10,131 nt of DNA from an uncultured Clostridia bacterium (GTDB lineage: Bacteria; Bacillota; Clostridia; TANB77; CAG-508): assembly GCA_949935895.1 (NCBI GenBank), contig CATLGL010000056.1, forward strand, positions 1 through 10,131, written 5' to 3'. Under the pieces are notes generated by a model, which saw only the letters and a program-made list of their open reading frames with translations, was not told the DNA's origin and made no database searches. Shown here piece by piece: positions 1 through 7,046 of this stretch. The position numbers were made by a program, and so were the translations under genes. The first letter of the stretch is position 1. The number at the start of each line of letters is the position of its first letter.

Positions 1-45
1 AGAATCTATCATTTGGCTAATTTTGATTGGTTGGTTCTTTTTCAT
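1..45 (-). CDS. 5' end of an unidentified protein, cut by the window edge
   Basis: An ATG at 45 opens a 15-codon frame (MKKNQPIKISQMIDS) that runs off the window. It is preceded by a perfect AGGAGG Shine-Dalgarno sequence (complement of 51-56) at 5-nt spacing, which is the main reason to call it real. It starts 39 bases after the stop of the large surface-protein gene, with no terminator between, so it is probably the third gene of that operon. Too little protein is visible to assign a family, and none is recognised. Confidence 0.6.
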   Translation of the reverse strand, partial: MKKNQPIKISQMIDS

Positions 46-84
46 TTTATCCTCCTATTTTCCTTTTATCTTAAGTATATCTTG

Positions 85-3000
85 TTAAGTTCCTACTGTC
101 CCTATTATAGTCGCATTTGAAAGTTGTTCTATTTTTTCTGTTCCCTGGTTATTATACATTGCATATCCTCCTGCTGTATTTCTAACAACTGCACCCGTAC
201 TAAGAATTGTCCATGTTCCTCCTTCTGCATCAGACCATCCTGAGAAATTTCTAATGGTCGCTTGTCCTTTTATAGTAGAACCTGATGTAACAGTTGTATT
301 TACTATATATACTTTTCCTAAAGAATTTCCAATGGCACATCCATATTTTGAATAAATCTCTCCTCCAGATATTGCAGCTTTAGCTAGTGGATCTGTACTT
401 CTTCTTTCTCCATTCAATCTTAAAGCAGGTCCTGTATTATCATAATTTCTTGCATCATCACTTAAGTGCTGTATTTTTCCACTCTTCATTTCAAATCTTC
501 CACCAACGCCAACAGTAACTGCTGTAGCATTTCTGTCTCCTCCTAAGTCATATTGTGTGATAACCCCACTATGTAAAACCACTGTTCCTCCATCTAAGTA
601 TATTCCTGTAACTCCAGAAGCACTCTGTGCATAGTTGTTAATATTTACATTGTATAAATTCAACAGACCATAACTATAAATTGAAGTTTTTCCATAACTT
701 ATTATTGAGCCATTCCATATTTGCATTCCACAAAACATATTGACATTTATTGACCCAGTTAATGTGTTTCCATTCATGTCTAATGTGAAATTACGGTTTT
801 GTGGAGCCCAAACGTCTTCACTTACGTTTGTTAATAAATCAATTTCTTCTCCTTCTCCTACAGCGTTCAAAGCATTTTGTAATGTCGCATAATAGTTTGA
901 GCCAATTGCTGCTACTACTGTTGCTTTTGTGATACTAATTGTAGTAGTATCTGAGTAATTTCCTGCACTATCATATGTTCTTGCTTGTATTGTTGTTGTA
1001 CCATCATTCGAAATGGTAAAGGTGCCACCATTTGATATTGTTGTCTCTCCTAGTGATGTCGCTCCACTTAACCAATATGTTGTTCTACTACCTCCACTAT
1101 AGGTAATTTTAATTGTTACACCAGTTCTATAAACTCCATTTGGTAGTTGAGCACCACCTACAATTTGTATATTAGGACTATTTGGTTTTATTGCTGTATA
1201 CTGTGATTTTGTTGCTTCTCCTATATTTCCTGCTTTATCTTGTGTTGTTACTTTTACTATATAGCCTGTATTTTGTGCTAATCCTGTATATGTACAAACT
1301 GCTGAAGTTCCACTTTGTTTTTGCTGATAAGCACTGTCTGGTTCACCATATTTTTTTATATAGAATACATAATTTGGAGCACTTGGCATTCCATATTGTG
1401 TGTCACTTGAAGTTGCTGTTGCGGTAAAACTATTTGTACGTACATTTGAAATATTTACTGTTACTGTTGGTGGTTTACTATCTACTATTTTAGAGCTTGC
1501 ATAGTTTCCTCCACTAACTCCATCCCATAATCTTACATATACTGTATCATTATGATGTAAGTTTGTTACTGTGGTTCCTGTTTTCCAACCACCCGCTGCA
1601 TATCCATTTACTTGATATTGAACTTCAAAATCCCTTATAGAACTATAACTTTTTTTCGTTATCGTCACACTTGCTCTATTAGTGGTAGAATCCCAATTAG
1701 GTGCTGATATGCTTACATTTCCGCTTGCTGAATCAATATCCTTAGTAAATGATGTTATTGTTGCTATTCCTATGTTTCCTGCTTTATCCTGTGTGGTTAC
1801 TTTTAGTGTATAGTTTGTATTTTGTGTTAATCCTGTAAATGTACAATATCTTGAACTTCCACTTTGTTTTTGCTGATAAGCACTGTCTGGCTCACTGTCT
1901 TTTTTAATATAAAATACATAATTTGGAGTAGTTGGCATTCCATATTCTGCATCTTGTGAAGATGCTCGTACTTCAATACTATTCGTCGTACGATTCCAAC
2001 GCTCTAATGTTACTTTTGGAGGTTTGTTATCTACTATTTTAGAACTTATATAACTTCCTCCATTGACTCCATCCCATAATCTTGCATATATAGTGTCATT
2101 ATGATTTATATTGAGTACTATTGTTCCTGTTTCCCATTTGTCTTCATCATATGTATTTATTTGATATTGAACCTCTAATTCTTCTGGTAATGTATCCTTT
2201 TTGGTAAGTATGACTTTTGCTTTTTGTGAATTCCAAACAGGCTCTGATACAGTTATATTTCCAGTTGCTACCATAACACTATCGGTGGTTACCGATTGTG
2301 CTTGGGTAATGGTCTCATTTCCTGCATTATCAATTACTTTTACCTGTACTATATTCGTTGTATTTTGTGGTAAATTTTGAAATGTATAATTCGTAATAAT
2401 TCGATTTATGTTTGTCTGCCATGATGCTCCCCCATCAATGCTATACCATATTTCTTTAATTCCGCTTTTTCCATATTTATCTGTTGCTTCTGTATCTTTT
2501 GCTTGTTTTGCATCTATGGCAATACTTTTTGATGTTTTGGTTATTTTTGGTACAAATTGTTCTGGTTTTGATTTGTCAATGTTAGCAATTTTTCTACTAG
2601 AAATAGAGCTTCTATTTCCTTTTTCATTTACTAAACATGCATATACTGTTATATTTTCACTTACTTCAAATGGCTCGTTATAGTCAAACCATGTTTTCTC
2701 ATCTAAACTATATTGTACTGTATCATTTCCCATTACGTTATTCTTAATGGTAATTGTTACATTCCCATTGGTCCAATTTTTAGGGCTATGTGCTATAATC
2801 AGTTTTCCTCTTTCATCTTCTTTATCTCCTGTTATAATAATCTCATACCCTTCAACAGTAATTACTTTTGCACTTTCTTCATCTAATTGTATCTCGATAT
2901 TTCCTTCTGGTACTATGTTTCGTGCATAAATTTCATTAATTAGGTCTTTTAATGTTACCGTTCCTTTATTTTTTTTTGAAATATCAATTCTTGCTATTTC

Positions 3001-3198
3001 TATTTGCTCTTTATAATTTTTTATTTCTGCTTCTTGTTTTGCTGTTGTGGTACGGTTAAATATTCCTTGTTCTCCTAAAGTAAAATTAATTACTATTCCT
3101 GCTAAAATAAGTAATATAACTACCGTAAGCACAAGGCTTAATAATGTAATACCAGTTGAAATATGCCATTTTACGTTTTTTGTTTTTTTGGTATTCAT
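85..3198 (-). CDS. Giant type IV-pilin-leader surface protein with duplicated Ig/FN3-like modules and a beta-helix-like C-terminus
   Basis: A 1037-residue protein predicted to be exported and displayed at the cell surface. Residues 1-16 are a short charged leader ending in Gly (STG), followed by a hydrophobic helix at about 17-40. This resembles a class III prepilin signal cut before Ile17, although Glu5 of true pilins is replaced by Ser. Residues about 45-135 look like the pilin neck. Residues 140-310 resemble bacterial Ig-like repeats (YSLDEKTW, YSIDGGASW, VKVIDNAGNET). Residues about 313-492 and 493-672 are two copies of one module, each with a LWDGV...SSKIVD segment and an FN3-like half (YVFYIKK, YQQKQSG, KVTTQDKAGNIG). 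Another Ig-like segment follows to about 757. Residues 760-1037 (LDMNGNTL, short repeated strands) resemble a right-handed beta-helix. No LPXTG anchor is present. The ATG at 3198 follows AAGGGGGG. It lies downstream of the FxLYD-like gene, probably in one operon. The exact ligand or role is unknown. Confidence 0.85.
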   Translation of the reverse strand: MNTKKTKNVKWHISTGITLLSLVLTVVILLILAGIVINFTLGEQGIFNRTTTAKQEAEIKNYKEQIEIARIDISKKNKGTVTLKDLINEIYARNIVPEGNIEIQLDEESAKVITVEGYEIIITGDKEDERGKLIIAHSPKNWTNGNVTITIKNNVMGNDTVQYSLDEKTWFDYNEPFEVSENITVYACLVNEKGNRSSISSRKIANIDKSKPEQFVPKITKTSKSIAIDAKQAKDTEATDKYGKSGIKEIWYSIDGGASWQTNINRIITNYTFQNLPQNTTNIVQVKVIDNAGNETITQAQSVTTDSVMVATGNITVSEPVWNSQKAKVILTKKDTLPEELEVQYQINTYDEDKWETGTIVLNINHNDTIYARLWDGVNGGSYISSKIVDNKPPKVTLERWNRTTNSIEVRASSQDAEYGMPTTPNYVFYIKKDSEPDSAYQQKQSGSSRYCTFTGLTQNTNYTLKVTTQDKAGNIGIATITSFTKDIDSASGNVSISAPNWDSTTNRASVTITKKSYSSIRDFEVQYQVNGYAAGGWKTGTTVTNLHHNDTVYVRLWDGVSGGNYASSKIVDSKPPTVTVNISNVRTNSFTATATSSDTQYGMPSAPNYVFYIKKYGEPDSAYQQKQSGTSAVCTYTGLAQNTGYIVKVTTQDKAGNIGEATKSQYTAIKPNSPNIQIVGGAQLPNGVYRTGVTIKITYSGGSRTTYWLSGATSLGETTISNGGTFTISNDGTTTIQARTYDSAGNYSDTTTISITKATVVAAIGSNYYATLQNALNAVGEGEEIDLLTNVSEDVWAPQNRNFTLDMNGNTLTGSINVNMFCGMQIWNGSIISYGKTSIYSYGLLNLYNVNINNYAQSASGVTGIYLDGGTVVLHSGVITQYDLGGDRNATAVTVGVGGRFEMKSGKIQHLSDDARNYDNTGPALRLNGERRSTDPLAKAAISGGEIYSKYGCAIGNSLGKVYIVNTTVTSGSTIKGQATIRNFSGWSDAEGGTWTILSTGAVVRNTAGGYAMYNNQGTEKIEQLSNATIIGTVGT
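1183..2262 (-). repeat. Tandem duplication of a ~540-549 bp module inside the surface-protein gene
   Basis: Two consecutive copies of about 180 codons (2262-1723 and 1722-1183) encode closely similar protein modules. Both contain HNDT, LWDGV, SSKIVD, KPP, YVFYIKK, AYQQKQSG and TTQDKAGNIG in the same order. Some stretches remain nearly identical at DNA level, for example the block at 1321-1341 against 1870-1890. This indicates fairly recent duplication or continuing gene conversion. The offset grows from 180 to 183 residues within the module, so small indels have accumulated. Confidence 0.85.
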
Positions 3199-3201
3199 AT
3201 T

Positions 3202-3246
3202 TCCCCCCTTATCCTTTGTAAGGATTGCATTATTTTTGCAATCCTT
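3202..3246 (-). promoter_or_regulatory. Intergenic double hairpin upstream of the pilin-like gene's Shine-Dalgarno
   Basis: Positions 3220-3229 and 3237-3246 form a perfect 10-bp inverted repeat (AAGGATTGCA / TGCAATCCTT) with a 7-nt loop. A third segment at 3211-3216 (ATCCTT on the plus strand) can instead pair with 3220-3225 to give a 6-bp, 3-nt-loop hairpin. The two structures are mutually exclusive. The third segment directly abuts the AAGGGGGG Shine-Dalgarno (about 3202-3209). No T-run follows on the minus strand, so it is not a classic terminator. It could set translation of the surface protein or protect mRNA ends between the two genes. The role is inferred. Confidence 0.55.
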
Positions 3247-3256
3247 AAATTTCTAC

Positions 3257-3730
3257 TTATATTATTTCTATTTTTAAATCATAGGCATTGGCATAATCTG
3301 TTCCTACTCCCATATTTAGTTGTACACTTTCACCTTTTTTTACAGGAGAAATTAATCCATTTATTTCTTCTAATATATTGTTTTGGTCATCATATAATGT
3401 TATTTTTACTGGTGTTAAATCTATATCATTATTCGTTGTGTTTCTAACTGTTGCTAGTATAACCGATTGTCCATCTTGATAGGTTAATTGAATTTCACTT
3501 ATCTCTATTCCATTTAAGCTTCGTGTTTGATTTAATTTATCACTTTTATTTAATTTCATACCATTTTCTAAAACAGTAACATACTTTTCTGTAATGGTAT
3601 TTTGTTGCTCTTCTTTTTCTGGTTGTAACTCTTCTTTGGTATTTGTACTTTTCCAAATTAGTAAACTTGCAATGATGATAATTCCTATAATTGCAATAGT
3701 TACAAGCATTCTTTTTTCTTTACTTTTCAT
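3257..3730 (-). CDS. Membrane-anchored FxLYD-like domain protein
   Basis: A 157-residue protein with a short basic N-terminus and one hydrophobic segment at about residues 9-26, then a Glu/Lys-rich linker (about 27-48). The exported domain (about 49-157) has alternating strands such as ISEIQLTYQDGQSVILATVRN and ends in YANAYDLKIEI. The layout of strands and the terminal aromatic-x-hydrophobic-Asp pattern match FxLYD-type Ig-like domains common in Clostridia; this assignment rests on pattern, not a search. The start was set at the ATG at 3730, because AGGAGG (3737-3742) lies 6 nt upstream. An ATG five codons earlier overlaps that Shine-Dalgarno. It has a strong promoter and is the first gene of the operon with the pilin-like protein, suggesting a partner role in surface display or assembly. 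Confidence 0.75.
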   Translation of the reverse strand: MKSKEKRMLVTIAIIGIIIIASLLIWKSTNTKEELQPEKEEQQNTITEKYVTVLENGMKLNKSDKLNQTRSLNGIEISEIQLTYQDGQSVILATVRNTTNNDIDLTPVKITLYDDQNNILEEINGLISPVKKGESVQLNMGVGTDYANAYDLKIEII

Positions 3731-3759
3731 TTGTTTCCTCCTCATATCCTTATGGTATG

Positions 3760-3788
3760 ATTTTATATTTACATCTAGTATTTGTCAA
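3760..3788 (-). promoter_or_regulatory. Strong sigma-70/SigA-type promoter for the surface-protein operon
   Basis: On the minus strand a perfect TTGACA -35 box (3783-3788) is followed after 17 bases by TAAAAT (3760-3765). Transcription would begin near 3752, about 20 bases before the AGGAGG/ATG of the FxLYD-like gene. This gives a short leader and no room for a riboswitch. Confidence 0.85.
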
Positions 3789-3846
3789 GCAGTTTTCGCG
3801 ACTTTTTCACGTTTTGGGTTACTATTTTTTTTAAATCTACTTCTAC

Positions 3847-3889
3847 AAAAAAAGGATGCCTTCTTTCTTTTTCCATTGGCATCCTTTTT
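3847..3889 (-). terminator. Rho-independent terminator after ftsH
   Basis: A perfect 12-bp inverted repeat (AAAAAGGATGCC at 3849-3860 and GGCATCCTTTTT at 3878-3889) encloses a 17-nt loop. On the minus strand it ends in a run of eight T. It starts 14 bases after the corrected ftsH stop codon, which supports 3903 as the true end of ftsH. It also isolates the downstream surface-protein operon. Confidence 0.9.
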
Positions 3890-3902
3890 CTTTCTTAATT
3901 TT

Positions 3903-5700
3903 TTAACCAAAAATTTGGTCAAATTCTTCTCCATCAATTTTTTCTTTTTCTAATAATATTCCTGCTACTGTGTGAAGTTTATCAATATTTGCTTTTAAAA
4001 TTTCCTCTGCTTTTTCATAGGCAATATCTACTATTTTCTTTGTTTCTTCATCAATAATTGCTGCAGTTTCCTCTGAGTATTCCTTACTTTGTGCAAAATC
4101 TCTTCCTAAAAATACTTCTTCTTGAGTAGAACCTAATGCTAGAGCTCCAATTTTATCACTCATACCATATCTTGTTACCATATTTCTTGCAATTTTGGTT
4201 GCTCTTTCAATATCATTACTTGCTCCTGTAGAAATATCATTTAATATTAGTTTTTCAGCAACTCTACCGGCCTAATAATGATACAATATTTTCCTCCATT
4301 TCTGATTTTGACATGAAGTTTTTATCTTCTGTTGGACGATACATCGTATATCCTCCTGCCATTCCTCTTGGTACAATGGAAATTTGATGTACTGGATCTT
4401 GTGTTGGCAAAAAGCGACTAACTACTGCATGACCTGCTTCATGATAAGCAACTAATTTATTTTCTTTTTCACTTCTTACTCTTGTTTTCTTTTCTGGACC
4501 CATAGTTACCTTTACCATGGCATCTTCTATTTCTTTCATTCCAATTTCTTTAATATTTCTTCTTGCTGCAAGTAGTGCTGCTTCATTTAATACATTTTCT
4601 AAATCTGCTCCTGCAAATCCTGATGTGTTTTTAGCAATTGTTTTTAAGTTAACATCTTCTGCTAATTTTTTCTTTTTAGCATGAACTTCTAATATCTGTT
4701 CTCTTGCTTTTACATCTGGTGCAGACACTACAATTTGACGGTCAAATCTTCCTGGTCTTAATAGTGCTTTATCTAATACATCTGGTCGGTTTGTTGCCGC
4801 AAGTACAATAACTCCCTCGTTGGTTCCAAACCCATCCATTTCTACTAATAATTGGTTTAATGTTTGTTCTCTTTCATCATGTCCTCCACCTAGTCCTGCT
4901 CCTCTTTGACGTCCTACTGCGTCAATTTCATCAATAAAGATAATACATGGTGCTTTTTTCTTTGCCTCTTCAAATAAGTCTCTTACACGTGATGCTCCTA
5001 CACCAACAAACATCTCCACAAAATCCGAACCACTGATGATAAAAAATGGTACTCCTGCTTCTCCTGCTACTGCTTTTGCAAGTAATGTTTTTCCTGTTCC
5101 TGGTTGACCTACTAGTAAAACTCCTTTTGGTATTCTTGCTCCCATATCTGTGAATTTTTTTGGATTTTTTAGAAATTCTACAATTTCTTCTAATTCTTCT
5201 TTTTCTTCATCAACTCCTGCCACATCTTCAAAAGTAACGCGATTTTGTTCTCCTTGTCCCATAAGTCTTGCTTTGCTTTTTCCAAAAGACATGGTTTTTG
5301 TTCCCCCTTGGTTAGGGTTCATAACAAATAGCCAGAATATTAAAAATATAATTAGTAATCCAAATGGGGTTAATAAACCTAAAAGTGTAATAAATATAGA
5401 TTGATTTTGCTCAGTTAGTGTTACATTTCCTTCCTTTACTGGTTGTTCTATATAACTCATAAAACTATGTATACTTGGTATATTTACTTCTTTTTTATTA
5501 TTTTCTCCCTTTACTGTTACATATGCTTTTTTGACATCTGCTGATAATTCAATTTCTTTGATTTCTGATGTTTCTATTTTAGAAATCATTTCAGAATATG
5601 ACATTTTAGTATCCTGATTATTTAAAATAGAAGTTAATAGAACAATAAAAATGATTCCTATAATTAGCCACATAGCTAAAGTTTTTAATCCGTTTTTCAA
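3903..5700 (-). CDS. ftsH: ATP-dependent zinc metalloprotease FtsH, read through a +1 frameshift at CGG
   Basis: A membrane-bound AAA+ protease that degrades membrane and short-lived cytosolic proteins as a hexamer. Positions below count from the TTG start at 5700, chosen because GGGAGG lies 8 nt upstream; a GTG at 5742 has no Shine-Dalgarno. Transmembrane helices are at about 7-27 and 102-127. Walker A GQPGTGKT is at 198-205, Walker B IIFIDE at 253-258, the second region of homology includes TNRPD and RPGRFDR, and the zinc motif HEAGH is at 420-424. The first frame stops at codon 479 (CGG TAG after ...SLLG). Skipping the C of CGG gives GRVAEK and then ISTGASND, which holds the Asp known in the family as third zinc ligand, and ends at 3903. 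The corrected length of 598 residues is normal. Unshifted product would lack that ligand and the C-terminal protease helices. A pseudogene or sequencing error is the alternative. Confidence 0.9.
4267..4269 (-). other. +1 frameshift site in ftsH (GGC CGG TAG)
   Basis: The in-frame triplet CGG (minus strand 4269 to 4267) follows Gly477 and is itself followed immediately by TAG. Dropping its C restores the conserved reading LLG-GRVAEK with no extra or missing residue. The arrangement of a poorly decoded codon next to a stop resembles known +1 frameshift sites. There is no Shine-Dalgarno-like element at the short distance used in prfB; the nearest GGAGGA is about 24 nt upstream. Confidence 0.85.
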
Positions 5701-5708
5701 GATGTTTT

Positions 5709-5714
5709 CCTCCC
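5709..5714 (-). promoter_or_regulatory. Ribosome binding site that fixes the TTG start of ftsH
   Basis: GGGAGG on the minus strand, 8 nt before TTG at 5700. The resulting N-terminus (MKNGLKTLAMW) runs directly into the first membrane helix, as in other FtsH proteins. Confidence 0.75.
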
Positions 5715-5807
5715 TTGTAATAAAAAGTTTGTAATAGTACACAAAAATACTATATTGATGTTTAATGTAATTTCATGCATTCCTTTTCTTATTCTTAACT
5801 TTTTTGC

Positions 5808-5836
5808 ACTATACCATATTTGATTTTTAAATGCAA
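5808..5836 (-). promoter_or_regulatory. Probable ftsH promoter
   Basis: TTGCAT (5831-5836) and TATAGT (5808-5813) are separated by 17 bases on the minus strand, inside the 196-base tilS-ftsH gap. The leader would be about 100 nt. The hpt gene often found between tilS and ftsH is absent here, and the rest of this gap shows no coding signal. Confidence 0.6.
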
Positions 5837-5896
5837 TAGTTTTTATGTGTCTTTTTTGTGTCGAATTCAGTCATATCAAGGTTTTGCTTACGGAAA

Positions 5897-6883
5897 CTAT
5901 TGGTTTTTTATAAAAAATATTTTTTGTTTTCTTACTAAAATTTTTATTTTTTTATTTGGAATTAAATATTTATTCCCTATATTATTGTTACATAGTTGAA
6001 TAATGTCTTCTATGTGTTTTTTTTCAATTCCTAAACTTGCTCCAAAAATTAGTGTTGTTGTATATAGAATCATACGATTTTTTATTACTATATCAAGTTG
6101 ATTAAACTGTTTTAAATCTAATATAATTTCCTCTTTTGTTTGACTAATACAAACTTGTTTGAAAACATTTTTTATTATATTTTCTAGATATTTATCTTCT
6201 TCTTTTATAATATTAGACATTCTTGCAATTGCTTCAATAATATTAGGGTTAAATTCATTTTCAAGGTAGGGAAGTAATTGATTCCTTATTTTGTTTCTTG
6301 TATAACGATTATCTAAATTTGTTTGGTCAATTTTAGGGTTTAACTGTTTTTCTTGACAATATTTCTCAATTTCGCTTCTTTGGCATTCAATAAGTGGTCT
6401 AATATATGTATCTTCTCTTTTTTCTTCAATTCCTTTTAATCCAGAAAGACCTGTCCCCCTAAGCAAATTCATAAGTACTGTTTCTATAGAATCGTTTTTG
6501 GTATGTGCTGTTGCAATTTTATTGGCCCCTACTTGTTTTTGAATATGAGAAAAGAATTCATATCTTACTTTTCTTCCCATTTCCTCTATACCCATTTTTT
6601 CTTCTTGTGCTTTTTGTTTAATGTTCTCTTTTTTTACAAAGCATGGTATGTCATATTGATGACACATATTTATTACATATTGTTCATCAAGAATGGCCTC
6701 TTTACGTATACCATGATTTATATGGCACACAAAAAAGGTAAAGTGTATTTTTTCTTGTAGTGATAAAAAAACATGAAATAAGCACGTAGAGTCTGGTCCA
6801 CCTGACACTCCTAATATAATTGAGTCATTTTCTTCAATTAAATGATATTTTTTTATGGTTTGTAATACTTTTTCTTCTATCAT
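5897..6883 (-). CDS. tilS: tRNA(Ile)-lysidine synthetase, short form
   Basis: Modifies the wobble cytidine of the CAU anticodon of tRNA-Ile to lysidine, using ATP and lysine, so that AUA is read as Ile. The PP-loop signature SGGPDS is at residues 27-32. The family segment AHTKNDSIETVLMNLLRGTG follows, with Asn in place of the first Asp of the usual HxxDD motif. Later comes RPLIECQRSEIEKY and TNLDNRYTRNKIRN. At 328 residues it lacks the C-terminal substrate-binding domain found in most Firmicute TilS proteins (about 430-470 residues). No reading frame downstream of the TAG continues the protein and no CGG occurs in the gene, so it appears genuinely short. The ATG at 6883 follows AAGGA at 7 nt. 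It lies between dnaB and ftsH, on the same strand. Confidence 0.92.
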   Translation of the reverse strand: MIEEKVLQTIKKYHLIEENDSIILGVSGGPDSTCLFHVFLSLQEKIHFTFFVCHINHGIRKEAILDEQYVINMCHQYDIPCFVKKENIKQKAQEEKMGIEEMGRKVRYEFFSHIQKQVGANKIATAHTKNDSIETVLMNLLRGTGLSGLKGIEEKREDTYIRPLIECQRSEIEKYCQEKQLNPKIDQTNLDNRYTRNKIRNQLLPYLENEFNPNIIEAIARMSNIIKEEDKYLENIIKNVFKQVCISQTKEEIILDLKQFNQLDIVIKNRMILYTTTLIFGASLGIEKKHIEDIIQLCNNNIGNKYLIPNKKIKILVRKQKIFFIKNQ

Positions 6884-6951
6884 CGTTTTTCCTTTTTTTA
6901 TGGTTTCATATTCTTCCTCTATCTACTTTTTCATCAGTTTTTGCGTATTTT

Positions 6952-6980
6952 ATGATAAATTTAGATACCACTAGTTTGAA
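6952..6980 (-). promoter_or_regulatory. Possible weak tilS promoter
   Basis: TTCAAA (6975-6980), 17 bases, TATCAT (6952-6957) on the minus strand within the 163-base dnaB-tilS gap. A 6-bp inverted repeat (CACTAG 6969-6974, CTAGTG 6993-6998) overlaps it. Box matches are partial, and tilS may instead be read from the upstream operon. Confidence 0.35.
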
Positions 6981-7046
6981 TAATTTCCTTTTCTAGTGCC
7001 ACTATTTTTTTGTAAGTTTAGATAATTGGATACTATTGATGCTTTT

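Noticed and set aside
1182..3953. Several plus-strand open frames opposite the surface-protein, FxLYD-like and ftsH genes
   Set aside because: They are low-complexity hydrophobic shadows of AT-rich minus-strand genes, with no ribosome binding sites or recognisable domains.
3903..5700. ftsH as a decayed pseudogene
   Set aside because: Both halves keep every family motif, the frame is restored by one base, promoter, ribosome binding site and terminator are intact, and the same lesion type recurs at CGG in two other essential-class genes.
5698..5742. GTG at 5742 as the ftsH start
   Set aside because: No Shine-Dalgarno precedes it and it adds 14 residues not typical of the family; the TTG at 5700 has GGGAGG at 8 nt.
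6969..6998. Inverted repeat CACTAG/CTAGTG in the dnaB-tilS gap as a terminator
   Set aside because: Only 6 bp with an 18-nt loop and no T-run on the transcribed strand.
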